DNA from: Sulfurimonas sp.
GTDB lineage: Bacteria > Campylobacterota > Campylobacteria > Campylobacterales > Sulfurimonadaceae
Direction of reading: 5' to 3'
Length of the DNA: 34,523 nt
Assembly (NCBI GenBank): GCA_016735225.1
Contig: JAERRX010000149.1
Coordinates: 1 to 34,523, forward strand
Positions 22,851-31,898 of the stretch are shown here, one piece after another. The position numbers and the translations under genes were made by a program. The notes below the pieces were generated by a model. It searched no databases. It saw only the letters and a list, made by a program, of their open reading frames with translations, and had not been told where the DNA came from. Each line of letters begins with the position of its first letter. The first letter of the stretch is position 1.

Positions 22851-22933
22851 AAAATATCCTTATATTCAATTTTAAATACTTGTTTGTATTTTACATTAAT
22901 TATTTAAAAATATCAAGTATTTTATAAAAGCAT

Positions 22934-25663
22934 CTAAACCCTGATGATCTTTATCTCTTTTTCAAGTAGGTAGCAGATATAGGCATCCACCTCATCGCCA
23001 GTGATCTCTTTTACTACTTTTTGATAGTATTTGACTTGTTTAGTATGCTCTTGTGAGAAATTTGTAGAACTTTTATAGTCTATAACATTCCACAATCCAT
23101 CTCTACTCTTGACTAAAAGGTCTATATAGCGAAGGTTGTTTTTATGCTTGATAGCCTTTTCTTTGTAGCATTTTCCAGAGCTTAGGGATATAAACTTCTT
23201 AGATGCAAGCAGAGAAGCTACTCTGTTTTTTATATCGCATATCTCGCTAGTATCAAGGGAGTAGCCATATTTGTTTATCATCATATCCAGGGCATCTTCT
23301 AGGCTACTTTTTGTAAAATCGCCTAACATCTCAAGCATATAGTGAAGTGCCAAACCGAAGTTTATAGCCTTAAAGTCTTCTTGGACATCTTCTTGAAGTT
23401 TTAAGATATCGCTTTGTGTTCCATAGTACAACTCTTTGTATTCTAAAGTTTTACTCTCCACTTTTAAGTTAGAGCTATAAGGCAAGGAGGAGTTTGCTAG
23501 AGATAACTTTCCGCTATATTGAGTCTTAAGTTCTAAGATGTCAAAGATAGAGTCTTTTGGTTTAGATATAAGAAAAAGGTTTCTTTTTGCTCTAGTAAAG
23601 GCAACATAAAGAGCATTTAAAGAGTCCTCTTTTACCAGCTCCTTTTCCTTTTGAAGGGCAAGAGCATAAGATGGGTCGATAGCATCTCTACCCTTTGAGC
23701 GAAGATATATATTTTGCAGTCTTATGCCATCGTATTCGTAGATGATGGTGTTTCTTGCAGGAGGTACTTTTTTTAGTCTATCCATCACGATAACATGCTC
23801 ATACTCTAAACCCTTAGACTTATGAATAGTTAAAACCTTAACACCATTTAAGTCAGATGCAGCACCACTTGCATCTAGTCGCTCATACTCAAAGAGCAAC
23901 TCCTCTATATCTCCATACTTTCCTACAACATCTAAAAAGCGGATAAGATGAAAGTCATCACTAAAAAGATGATACTCTTGTATCGCTTTTTTTATAATAT
24001 TTAAAAGATTTGTTTTGTAAAAATATACTTTTTTTATCTCTTTAACCTCCTCTCCTATCAATGCAAAGAAGTTGTGTTTATATATATCCACCTCAAAATA
24101 TTGGTACTTTAAGTACTCCAAAACCGCTTTTACACCCTTTTGGTTTATAAGTTTTGTGGTTGTTTCTGTCACAACTTCTATCTTTTCATCTTGTAAAAGT
24201 TGCTTTATGCTTTCTCCATCTCCATTTGTTGCACACAAGATGGCTATCTCGTTTATATCTGCTCCTAAAGATATCAAACTTTTTACTTTTTCTAAACTCT
24301 CTTCTAGTATCTCTTCGCCACAAAGCACTTCCACATAACCAGCATCCGCATCTACTCTAACACTCTGCGGTGCATAGTTTTTTATCTTGCCCTCAAAGGT
24401 TTCATTTACAAAGCTTATGACCTCTTTTTGGGAACGATAGTTTATGAGAAGTGGCTCAACCTCAGTTGCACACTCTTTTACAACCTCGCCAAACAATGAG
24501 CTAACCCCACCTCTAAAACGGTAGATAGACTGCTTAACATCTCCAACAAAAAAGAAGCTTCCATCTTCGCTTGTTCCATTGCCTGATATTATCTCACTTA
24601 TCAGAGGTTTTAATATCTCATACTGTAAAACACTTGTATCTTGAAACTCATCTAAAAGGATATGCTCTATCTTTGCATCTAGTCTAAAGTATAAAAACTC
24701 ACTATCAACCCCATAGTTTAAAATATGATGAACTAAAACTGTAACATCATTAAAGCTTAGCTCATTGTCTTGTGAATACAGCTCTTTTTTTGCCTTAGTA
24801 TATATAGTTCTTAGCTCATTTAGTGCATAAAAAAAGTTCTGCTCTTTTGCTATGGTATGGTTTTTTATAGCCTCTTGAATGATATGTAGATGCAGATCCA
24901 TCTCTGAGCAATAACACTTTTTAAAAACCCAATACTCCAAACTCTCCTTAGCTACCCAAGACTTTTCTTTTAGCACATCAAAGCTATCAGCTAAAACTGC
25001 CTTTTTTAAAGTAGCAGAAGCACCACTACAATTATCTACAATATTTTTCAAACCCTCAAGAGCATCTAGGGCTATAGACTCAAAATGAAGATACTCCTCT
25101 TTTTTAAATTTTAAGTGAGACAGCTCCTCTTGCTTTATATAAAACTCATCTAAAAGAGAAAATATATCTCCTAGTCTTTTTTTAAAAAGTAGTGATAGTT
25201 TTATGAGAGTAGTTTTTTTTCTAGCAGTACTAACCTCACTCAAAAAACGAGAAAGTAGCTTAAGCTCATGTTGAGAGTTCATAGTTGAGAAGTCTGGCAT
25301 CAAAGAGGCATAAAGAGAAAACTTTCGCAGTATTTGAGAAAAGAACTTATCTATGGTCATGATCTTAGTGTTTGCATTTAAAAACTCATCTAAGATGCTC
25401 TTTCTACTGCTTAGTAGATGCTCTTTAGAGAGTCCTGTAACCTCAGCTATAACATCCAACTCCCCACGAGTCTGTAACTCTTCTAGGGTCAAAACTATTC
25501 TCTCACTCATCTCAAAAGCAGCTTTGTTTGTAAAAGTAAGTGCAAGTATCTTAGATGCAGATGCACCCTTAAACAAAAGACTTAGATAACGCACAACTAG
25601 CATAAATGTCTTGCCACTTCCTGCACTTGCTTCATAGGCGAGATTTTTTTTAAATTTACTCAT
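22934..25663 (-). CDS. addA: AddA/RecB-like ATP-dependent helicase-nuclease
   Basis: 909 aa. UvrD/SF1 helicase motifs: Walker A EASAGSGKTF (11-20), motif II HILLDEFQDTS, motif III VGDVKQSIYRFRGG, motif V TIHKSKGLEYEHVIV and motif VI LYVAFTRAKRNLFL. The C-terminal nuclease domain has the PD-(D/E)xK residues Asp848 (YIDLLV), Asp862 and Lys864 (VIDYKSS) and a QxxY box at Gln876-Tyr879. It would process double-strand breaks for recombination together with AddB. No addB lies next to it here, a split also known in Helicobacter. RecB-like is an alternative name. Upstream is the divergent T6SS operon. Confidence 0.88.
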   Translation of the reverse strand: MSKFKKNLAYEASAGSGKTFMLVVRYLSLLFKGASASKILALTFTNKAAFEMSERIVLTLEELQTRGELDVIAEVTGLSKEHLLSSRKSILDEFLNANTKIMTIDKFFSQILRKFSLYASLMPDFSTMNSQHELKLLSRFLSEVSTARKKTTLIKLSLLFKKRLGDIFSLLDEFYIKQEELSHLKFKKEEYLHFESIALDALEGLKNIVDNCSGASATLKKAVLADSFDVLKEKSWVAKESLEYWVFKKCYCSEMDLHLHIIQEAIKNHTIAKEQNFFYALNELRTIYTKAKKELYSQDNELSFNDVTVLVHHILNYGVDSEFLYFRLDAKIEHILLDEFQDTSVLQYEILKPLISEIISGNGTSEDGSFFFVGDVKQSIYRFRGGVSSLFGEVVKECATEVEPLLINYRSQKEVISFVNETFEGKIKNYAPQSVRVDADAGYVEVLCGEEILEESLEKVKSLISLGADINEIAILCATNGDGESIKQLLQDEKIEVVTETTTKLINQKGVKAVLEYLKYQYFEVDIYKHNFFALIGEEVKEIKKVYFYKTNLLNIIKKAIQEYHLFSDDFHLIRFLDVVGKYGDIEELLFEYERLDASGAASDLNGVKVLTIHKSKGLEYEHVIVMDRLKKVPPARNTIIYEYDGIRLQNIYLRSKGRDAIDPSYALALQKEKELVKEDSLNALYVAFTRAKRNLFLISKPKDSIFDILELKTQYSGKLSLANSSLPYSSNLKVESKTLEYKELYYGTQSDILKLQEDVQEDFKAINFGLALHYMLEMLGDFTKSSLEDALDMMINKYGYSLDTSEICDIKNRVASLLASKKFISLSSGKCYKEKAIKHKNNLRYIDLLVKSRDGLWNVIDYKSSTNFSQEHTKQVKYYQKVVKEITGDEVDAYICYLLEKEIKIIRV

Positions 25664-25742
25664 AATTTCCTCATTGACTACTTAAAGGTTTATAGCTACT
25701 CACACTATTTTATAGTTTAAGCCTCGTTGTTTAAAATATAGA

Positions 25743-25748
25743 TATAAT
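25743..25748 (+). promoter_or_regulatory. Candidate promoter box for the T6SS operon
   Basis: TATAAT within the 210-bp gap between divergent addA and tssJ, 125 bp before the tssJ start. No good -35 element is seen. The leader would be long and could hold regulation. The whole gap is very AT-rich, so the call is weak. Confidence 0.3.
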
Positions 25749-25873
25749 ACTTAGATATAAGTTGAATTTTTAGTTTTAGTTTTATATCAAGAGATTGTAA
25801 CTAATTTTAAACAAGATTTCAACTTTTAAATTTATTGTAGCTTAAATTGTAAGTTATTTTTATAGGTTGGTAC

Positions 25874-26389
25874 ATGTTTTACTTTAGATATATTATCTCC
25901 TTTGCATCTTTTATGTTTTTAGTTGCTTGTAGTAGTAGCCCTACTCCGCCACAAGAGAAGTTTGCCAAACAGGCTATATCGATAACCTATGTTAGTAGCC
26001 AAAAGTTAAATAGCTACAACAATCAAGCCCATACAATTCCTCTCGTAGTATATCAACTAAACGATATCGACAGTTTTGATGGTCTAAAAAAAGATAAAGA
26101 TGGCATCATAAAGCTTTTAAAAGCTGAAAAATATGATAAAAGTGTTATGAGTGTAGAGAAATACTATGTATCGCCTAATGAGACTAAAGAGCTACTGCTT
26201 GACCGAGCAGAAAAAACAGCTTGGGTAGCGATAGTAGCAGGTTACTACGACATGCAAGCATCCCAATCAACACTACAATACCAAACTCCCCCATACAATG
26301 CTTTAAAACTTTGGAGTAGTGAGGCAAGTCAAAAATTTCTTACAATAAAACTATATTTAGATAAATCATCAATTGAACAAATGGAATAG
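25874..26389 (+). CDS. tssJ: T6SS outer-membrane lipoprotein TssJ
   Basis: 171 aa. Lipoprotein signal with lipobox FLVAC (Cys19). The mature domain is of the TssJ (VasD) beta-sandwich type: AISITYVSSQKLN near the start, IPLVVYQLNDIDSFDGL at ~55-71, KSVMSVEKYYVSPNETKELL at ~89-108, then WVAIVAGYYDM. It binds the periplasmic end of TssM and anchors the type VI membrane complex to the outer membrane. First gene of the plus-strand T6SS set and 2 bp from tssK. Confidence 0.9.
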   Translation: MFYFRYIISFASFMFLVACSSSPTPPQEKFAKQAISITYVSSQKLNSYNNQAHTIPLVVYQLNDIDSFDGLKKDKDGIIKLLKAEKYDKSVMSVEKYYVSPNETKELLLDRAEKTAWVAIVAGYYDMQASQSTLQYQTPPYNALKLWSSEASQKFLTIKLYLDKSSIEQME

Positions 26390-26391
26390 CT

Positions 26392-27765
26392 ATGAACTCT
26401 ATTAAACCTATATATTGGCATCAAGGTCTTTTTTTAAAACCGCATCATTTTCAGTACCTACAGGCATTTGCACAAGAAGATAGCCTCGCTATTAAAGAAA
26501 GTATTAAGCCGTATTTTTGGGGTCTTTCAAAGATAGATATCGATAAAAAAGAGTTACTAAATAAAAACTTTTTACTTGAAAACTTAGAACTTGTATTTAT
26601 AGATGGAACCAGTATAAAGCTAGATCAAAATACCATTGCAACTGCTCGTTCTTTTGAAGATGTAGAAGAAGATAGCATCAAAGTATATGTAGGCTTAAAG
26701 TCTTTTTCTTCAAATGATGTTAATGTTACAGAGCTTGATTCTTATGAAAATATTCAAAAGGTAGATACTCGTTTTATAAGTAAAAAAGATGCACTAAATG
26801 TAAACAACCTTTACCATAGCGATGAAACCGCAGAGATACAATTTATGGACTACTATATAAAGATATTTTTTGAGAATGAACTAGATAGCTTAAACTCATA
26901 TCAAGTCATACCAATCGCAAAGATAGATATACTCGCAGATAAGGTGACTTTGAGCAGTGACTATACACCACCTTTGATAAACATAGAAGCTGATATAAAT
27001 TTTTATGAGATCATAAAGTATATTGAAAAAGATTTAACCTCTCATGCTATTCAACTAGAAGAGTATAAGCTACCATCTGATAGCTCAACACAAGAACCAC
27101 AATATCTTAAGTATATAATGGCACTTCAAGCCATAGTTCCCTATATCTCACAGCTCAAGCATCTTATAAAAACTCCAAATATCCACCCTTGGCAATATTA
27201 TGGACTTTTTTCACAGCTCATCGGGGTTCTTAGCACATTCTCCTCGAGAGTAAACTTTTTAGGAAGGTTAGAAAATGGAAACTATCTTTTACAAGAGTAC
27301 AACCACCTAAATCTCAATGAATGTTTTAGCAACATAAAACTACTTATATCTGAACTACTAGATGGTATCATCATTGGTCCAGACTATGTATTGCCATTTA
27401 AAAAAGATGACACATCGTTTAGTTTAGACTGTCCTGTTCTTATTTTCAATGCTAGATATAGATACTTTTTAGTCTTAAAAATGCCCCTAGACTCACTAGA
27501 ATTGCAAAGCAGTTTTTCTGAATTTGCCAAAATTTCTAGCTCTTTAGAGATAGAGATGATAGTAGATAGATCACTAAAAGGACTTCCTTTTGAGCTACAC
27601 CATGAACCTATACAAGGTTTACCACAAAGAGAAAATAGTTGTTATTTTGAACTTAAAACAGATGACTCACATTGGTCGGGAATTCAACAAGCACAGAACA
27701 TATCTATAGAGTTTGATGATGCAGTTGAGGATCTCTACATAGAGCTTGTAGTGTTAAAAAGGTGA
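26392..27765 (+). CDS. tssK: T6SS baseplate protein TssK
   Basis: 457 aa, normal length. The family hallmark is the N-terminal IYWHQGLFLKPHHFQYLQ (~7-24). Further conserved parts are FWGLSKIDID, PYISQLKHLI and SCYFELKTDDSHW near the C terminus. TssK is the trimeric adaptor that joins baseplate wedges to the TssL/TssM membrane complex. It overlaps the tssL region and is co-transcribed with it. Confidence 0.95.
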   Translation: MNSIKPIYWHQGLFLKPHHFQYLQAFAQEDSLAIKESIKPYFWGLSKIDIDKKELLNKNFLLENLELVFIDGTSIKLDQNTIATARSFEDVEEDSIKVYVGLKSFSSNDVNVTELDSYENIQKVDTRFISKKDALNVNNLYHSDETAEIQFMDYYIKIFFENELDSLNSYQVIPIAKIDILADKVTLSSDYTPPLINIEADINFYEIIKYIEKDLTSHAIQLEEYKLPSDSSTQEPQYLKYIMALQAIVPYISQLKHLIKTPNIHPWQYYGLFSQLIGVLSTFSSRVNFLGRLENGNYLLQEYNHLNLNECFSNIKLLISELLDGIIIGPDYVLPFKKDDTSFSLDCPVLIFNARYRYFLVLKMPLDSLELQSSFSEFAKISSSLEIEMIVDRSLKGLPFELHHEPIQGLPQRENSCYFELKTDDSHWSGIQQAQNISIEFDDAVEDLYIELVVLKR

Positions 27766-27767
27766 AG

Positions 27768-28430
27768 ATGCACAAAGATCGCACAGGTATTGTTGAGTGT
27801 TTCACACCATTGATGGTTTATACACTTGAGTTTGCAGACAACTATGCACAAGAGATATATAGTGTTGAAAAACTTATAGCAGACTATGACAAGCTTATAG
27901 AGAGTGCAAGAGTTGCATTTAATAGTAAAAATGTTAAGTCTGACTTTAACGATGCACTATTTCCCTTTGTGGCATGGATAGATGAAGTTATACAATCTAG
28001 CGATTTTAAAGATAAAAAACAGTGGCGAAAATATCTTTTACAAAAAAGATATTTTAGCACTTCAAATGCTGGTTGGGAGTTCTATGAAAGACTCTCCTCT
28101 TTAGAAGAAAACATCTTTGATATTCGCTTGGTATATTTGTATTGTTTATTTTTAGGATTTAGAGGTAGGTACTATAAAGATGAAGATGAGATAGATAGCA
28201 TTTTTCAAAATGAAAAATCATTAGTATCTGATAGTTTTAGCAAAGAGTTTCCAGCATTTACATTCAAAGATGCTTATGCACAAGAGCAGCCCACTAAAAA
28301 GAAAACTTTTACAAGTTCTTATAGAGGTCTTTGGATCCTTATGGGTGTATCAACAGGGCTAGGTTTGGTGTTTTTCTCACTACTACAAGCTCACCTAAAC
28401 GATATGCTGATCAAATACAATATTTTTTAA
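27768..28430 (+). CDS. tssL: T6SS inner-membrane protein TssL (DotU family)
   Basis: 220 aa from the ATG at 27768, which has AAGG 6 nt upstream. A GTG two codons earlier overlaps the tssK stop and is the alternative start. The DotU domain spans ~5-175 (CFTPLMVYTLEFADNYAQEI, FPFVAWIDEVI, LRLVYLYCLFLGFRGRYY-like block), followed by one C-terminal transmembrane helix (~188-210). No peptidoglycan-binding OmpA domain follows, so this is the short form. It forms the inner part of the membrane complex with TssM. Confidence 0.93.
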   Translation: MHKDRTGIVECFTPLMVYTLEFADNYAQEIYSVEKLIADYDKLIESARVAFNSKNVKSDFNDALFPFVAWIDEVIQSSDFKDKKQWRKYLLQKRYFSTSNAGWEFYERLSSLEENIFDIRLVYLYCLFLGFRGRYYKDEDEIDSIFQNEKSLVSDSFSKEFPAFTFKDAYAQEQPTKKKTFTSSYRGLWILMGVSTGLGLVFFSLLQAHLNDMLIKYNIF

Positions 28431-28441
28431 AAGGTGCTAAT

Positions 28442-31400
28442 ATGCTAAAGATCTTAGTTAAAATCTTTCTTGTTCTTTTTCTCGCTGGAGCAGTAGTGCT
28501 TGGTGCTTGGTACTTAACTTATATATATAGCTGGTCTATATGGGTAGGTGCCTTGATAGTGGCAGGCATCTTTGGTAGCACTTTAGCACTTATACTGCTT
28601 AGAAGATACCTGCTTCGCAACAATGAGAGAAATTTTGTTAAAAGAGTGATCGCTCAAGAGGGTTCTTCCATCTTTGCCAATAGTGAGGAGCATCAACTAT
28701 ATATAGATGACCTAGAGACCAAATGGGCAAAGTCTATAAAAATTTTACATGACTCAAACCTAAGTAAAGCACACAACCCCATATATGCTCTTCCATGGGT
28801 TTTGGTGATTGGCAATAGTGATGCTGGTAAAACATCGCTTATTAAACATTCACGACTATCTTCTACTCCATCAGAACTAGAAGATGCTACTAGGCACCTA
28901 GGAACTAAAAATTGTGACTGGTGGTTTTTTGAAGATGCTATCATCTTAGATACAGCAGGTCGATACACTATCCCCATAGATGATAAAAGGGACAATGCCG
29001 AGTGGGAAAGGTTTCTATCATTACTATCAAAGTATCGTAAAAAAGAGCCTTTAAATGCTTTAGTAGTTACAGTATCCGCACAAAGACTTTTAGAAAATGA
29101 CAAAGACCTAATTCAAGAAGATGCTTTAAATATTCGTAAACGCATAAACCAGCTCATGGCTAGTATTGGTGCAAAATTCCCAGTATATGTTATGGTAACT
29201 AAGATGGATAAAGTTTATGGCTTTACTAGCTTTTGTGAGAGTTTACCCAAGAAGTACCAGTCACAAGCTATGGGGTATATAAATGAGTCTTTAAACCAAC
29301 ATTGGGATGAGGTTCTTGATGAGGGTTTATCTCAAGTAGAGTCTAAGATAGGCTCTTTAGAACTCCTTATGATAGAAAGAGGGGCTAAAGAGATAAAAGA
29401 ACTATTGGTATTTTCACAAGAGTTTAGCCTTCTTGCTCCAGCCTTAAAAGATTTTTCTAAAATAGTTTTTGGAGACAATCCTTATCAAAAGATACCTATA
29501 TTACGAGGCATCTACTTTTCAAGTGCATTAAATGATGGAGAGAGTAGTTCTAGGTTTTTATCAGAATTTGGTCTATCTCAAAACCCTAAAAAGCCCAGCA
29601 ACAAGGCATATTTTATTTCTGACTTTTTTAAAACAATCTTACCAAATGATAGAAATATATTTACTCCAATAAAAGAGTATCTAGGGTGGCAAAGAAAAAA
29701 CTACACTATCGCCATCGTATCTTGGATATTGATATTTAGTTCGGTAGTGGGTATATATTTTTATTCATTTATGCAAAACTTAGAAGTTATTAACAATATT
29801 GAGAAGATACAAAAGCATGAAAGCAACTTTAAAGATAAAGAATTAACAGCTCAGTTGATGCTTCTTGATAAGCTTCGCTTAGATATTGACAAGATAGATA
29901 TCTTAAACAGGAATGTTCTTTTAGCATCTATAAGCTTCACACAGAGTAAAAAAGCAGAAAAAAATCTTAAAAAATTATTTCATGATACTTTTTACAATCA
30001 CATACTAAAAAAATATATTTTTAAGCTAGATAGGTCTATAAAAAATATTAACACCAAAACACCCACTAAAAAACTTGCAAGTTATATAGGTTTTATCATG
30101 CATAGTATCTCTATTCTTGAGCAAGTTTCACAAAACAAAGCTGATATAGAGATAGACAAACACTTCTATAGTCTTAGTCAAGATATTTTTAGCGAGGAGG
30201 AGCAAAAGATAGACCCAAATTTCTCTCTTTTGTTTACAAACTCTTATATAACTTTCTTAAAATGGGGCGGTGATAAAAACTTTTTAAATGAGCAGATAAA
30301 GATACTTAAAAATCAACTAGCTTATATCATAGAAAAAAAAGGTAAAAACCTACACTGGCTTACAGATGAGGGAGTATCATTGACCCCTAAAGTAACTCTG
30401 GGAGATTTTTGGGAAGATATTGATAGCGAGTTAGCTAAAAATGCTCCTAGCATATCAGGTTCATTGACCATAGAGGGTCGAAAAAATATAGTTAAAAATA
30501 TAGAGATTCTTAAAAAAGTGCTAGGTGACTCCAAAGAACTAGAAGACCATCTTAAACTTTTTTGGAAATGGTATGATGAGAGATTTTACTATCGTTGGAA
30601 AAACTTTGCACTTGGCTTTAGCGATGGAGAAAGGTTTTTGGACTCTAGTGCTGGCAACCATAGCACACTTTATTCAATGGCAGGTGTTTTCAACCCATAC
30701 TTTAAGCTTATGAAAACTATGACAAAAGAGATGAAGGCATATAGATCAACAAGCGATGCTCCAGAGTGGGCAAAACTAATCATAGAACTGGGTGATATAA
30801 TGGATGTTGCAACAAATATCCGTCATTCCAAAAAAAGTATTATGGCTAAGGTTGGAAAAGAAAAAGATAAGCTAGTTGCAAAAGCACAAGAAGATATAGG
30901 CGAAGATATGAAGATAAAGCATATAGAATCGGCTCTACTTTTAAACAACTATATAGAAGATTTAACAAAGCTGTCAATGGTGGTAGATAGGAAAAAAAGC
31001 CAGCTTTTAGTATCTACTTTTTTCAATGACCTACCAGGGCAAAAAGCTCCCTCTCCATCTTTTTCACAATGCCAAAACCATTATTTGCAGTTTCAACATT
31101 CTAACAGCAAATATGAAAACACAGAGTTTGTCTATAAAATAATGGAGGGTCCTAAAAACTATATTATAAACTACTCTATTAAAAATATGGACAGCATCTT
31201 AAATACTCAGTGGGAAAATAGTGTTCTTGGTCTCATACCACCATCTAGTGACATGAACCTTCTTATGTTGCTTTTTGATCAAGCAAAAGGTCTTGTTTGG
31301 AAATATGTTGATGGGATCTTAAAACCATTTGTACAACTAAACCAATATGGATATAAAGCTAAAGTAGTTTCAGGCTTTAAACTAGATATAAAACCATCAT

Positions 31401-31888
31401 TTTTACACTATATAAATAGTGGCATAACAGTACTAGGTGTTTACAAATCTCAATACAACATAAATATCACTACACTCCCTTTTGACACAAATAAAAAGGC
31501 TAAGCTAGAAGCAAACTATGTAACTCTTCACCTAAGGTGTGCAGAGGGTGACTATCTCTTAGAAAATGACAACTATAAACATAGCAAAGATTTTCTTTGG
31601 TCACCTTCAAAATGTGGAGATACTGTTCTTAGTTTTGGCTTTAAGGATTTTGAGATCACCAAAACATATAAAGGGGACAATGGTTTCTTACACTTTTTAA
31701 GGGACTTTAGAGATGGTACTAAAATATTTACTAGTAAAGATTTTGATACTAAAGCACCAGAACTAGCGCAGTACAATATAAAATGGATAAAACTAAACTA
31801 TAATATCAAAGATGTAGGCAATATGCTCAAGCTCTTAGATAAAACACCATATAACCTGCCTAAAGATGTAACAAACTCAAAACAATAA
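28442..31888 (+). CDS. tssM: T6SS inner-membrane protein TssM (IcmF family)
   Basis: 1148 aa starting at ATG 28442 (AAAGG upstream). The frame is open 37 codons further back but that part lies inside tssL. Two N-terminal transmembrane helices (~7-27 and ~33-52), a cytoplasmic GTPase-like domain with Walker A GNSDAGKTS (124-132) and ILDTAGRY (168-175), a third transmembrane helix (~416-438, IAIVSWILIFSSVVGIYFYS), then a large periplasmic region with ImcF-related and DUF1215-like parts ending in the beta-rich domain that contacts TssJ. The Walker A motif is intact, which is not true of all TssM. Core of the T6SS envelope complex. Confidence 0.93.
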   Translation: MLKILVKIFLVLFLAGAVVLGAWYLTYIYSWSIWVGALIVAGIFGSTLALILLRRYLLRNNERNFVKRVIAQEGSSIFANSEEHQLYIDDLETKWAKSIKILHDSNLSKAHNPIYALPWVLVIGNSDAGKTSLIKHSRLSSTPSELEDATRHLGTKNCDWWFFEDAIILDTAGRYTIPIDDKRDNAEWERFLSLLSKYRKKEPLNALVVTVSAQRLLENDKDLIQEDALNIRKRINQLMASIGAKFPVYVMVTKMDKVYGFTSFCESLPKKYQSQAMGYINESLNQHWDEVLDEGLSQVESKIGSLELLMIERGAKEIKELLVFSQEFSLLAPALKDFSKIVFGDNPYQKIPILRGIYFSSALNDGESSSRFLSEFGLSQNPKKPSNKAYFISDFFKTILPNDRNIFTPIKEYLGWQRKNYTIAIVSWILIFSSVVGIYFYSFMQNLEVINNIEKIQKHESNFKDKELTAQLMLLDKLRLDIDKIDILNRNVLLASISFTQSKKAEKNLKKLFHDTFYNHILKKYIFKLDRSIKNINTKTPTKKLASYIGFIMHSISILEQVSQNKADIEIDKHFYSLSQDIFSEEEQKIDPNFSLLFTNSYITFLKWGGDKNFLNEQIKILKNQLAYIIEKKGKNLHWLTDEGVSLTPKVTLGDFWEDIDSELAKNAPSISGSLTIEGRKNIVKNIEILKKVLGDSKELEDHLKLFWKWYDERFYYRWKNFALGFSDGERFLDSSAGNHSTLYSMAGVFNPYFKLMKTMTKEMKAYRSTSDAPEWAKLIIELGDIMDVATNIRHSKKSIMAKVGKEKDKLVAKAQEDIGEDMKIKHIESALLLNNYIEDLTKLSMVVDRKKSQLLVSTFFNDLPGQKAPSPSFSQCQNHYLQFQHSNSKYENTEFVYKIMEGPKNYIINYSIKNMDSILNTQWENSVLGLIPPSSDMNLLMLLFDQAKGLVWKYVDGILKPFVQLNQYGYKAKVVSGFKLDIKPSFLHYINSGITVLGVYKSQYNINITTLPFDTNKKAKLEANYVTLHLRCAEGDYLLENDNYKHSKDFLWSPSKCGDTVLSFGFKDFEITKTYKGDNGFLHFLRDFRDGTKIFTSKDFDTKAPELAQYNIKWIKLNYNIKDVGNMLKLLDKTPYNLPKDVTNSKQ

Positions 31889-31898
31889 GGAGCTTATA

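Noticed and set aside
22874-22922. 9-bp inverted repeat between the AAA ATPase and addA as a terminator
   Set aside because: The arms are AT-rich, 31 nt apart and lack a U-tract. They are too weak to call.
28331-28441. Longer start for TssM
   Set aside because: The extra 37 residues lie inside the tssL coding region. The ATG at 28442 has a ribosome-binding site and begins a normal TssM membrane segment.
28693-29103. 136-codon minus-strand frame
   Set aside because: Antisense shadow of the conserved GTPase-like domain of tssM.
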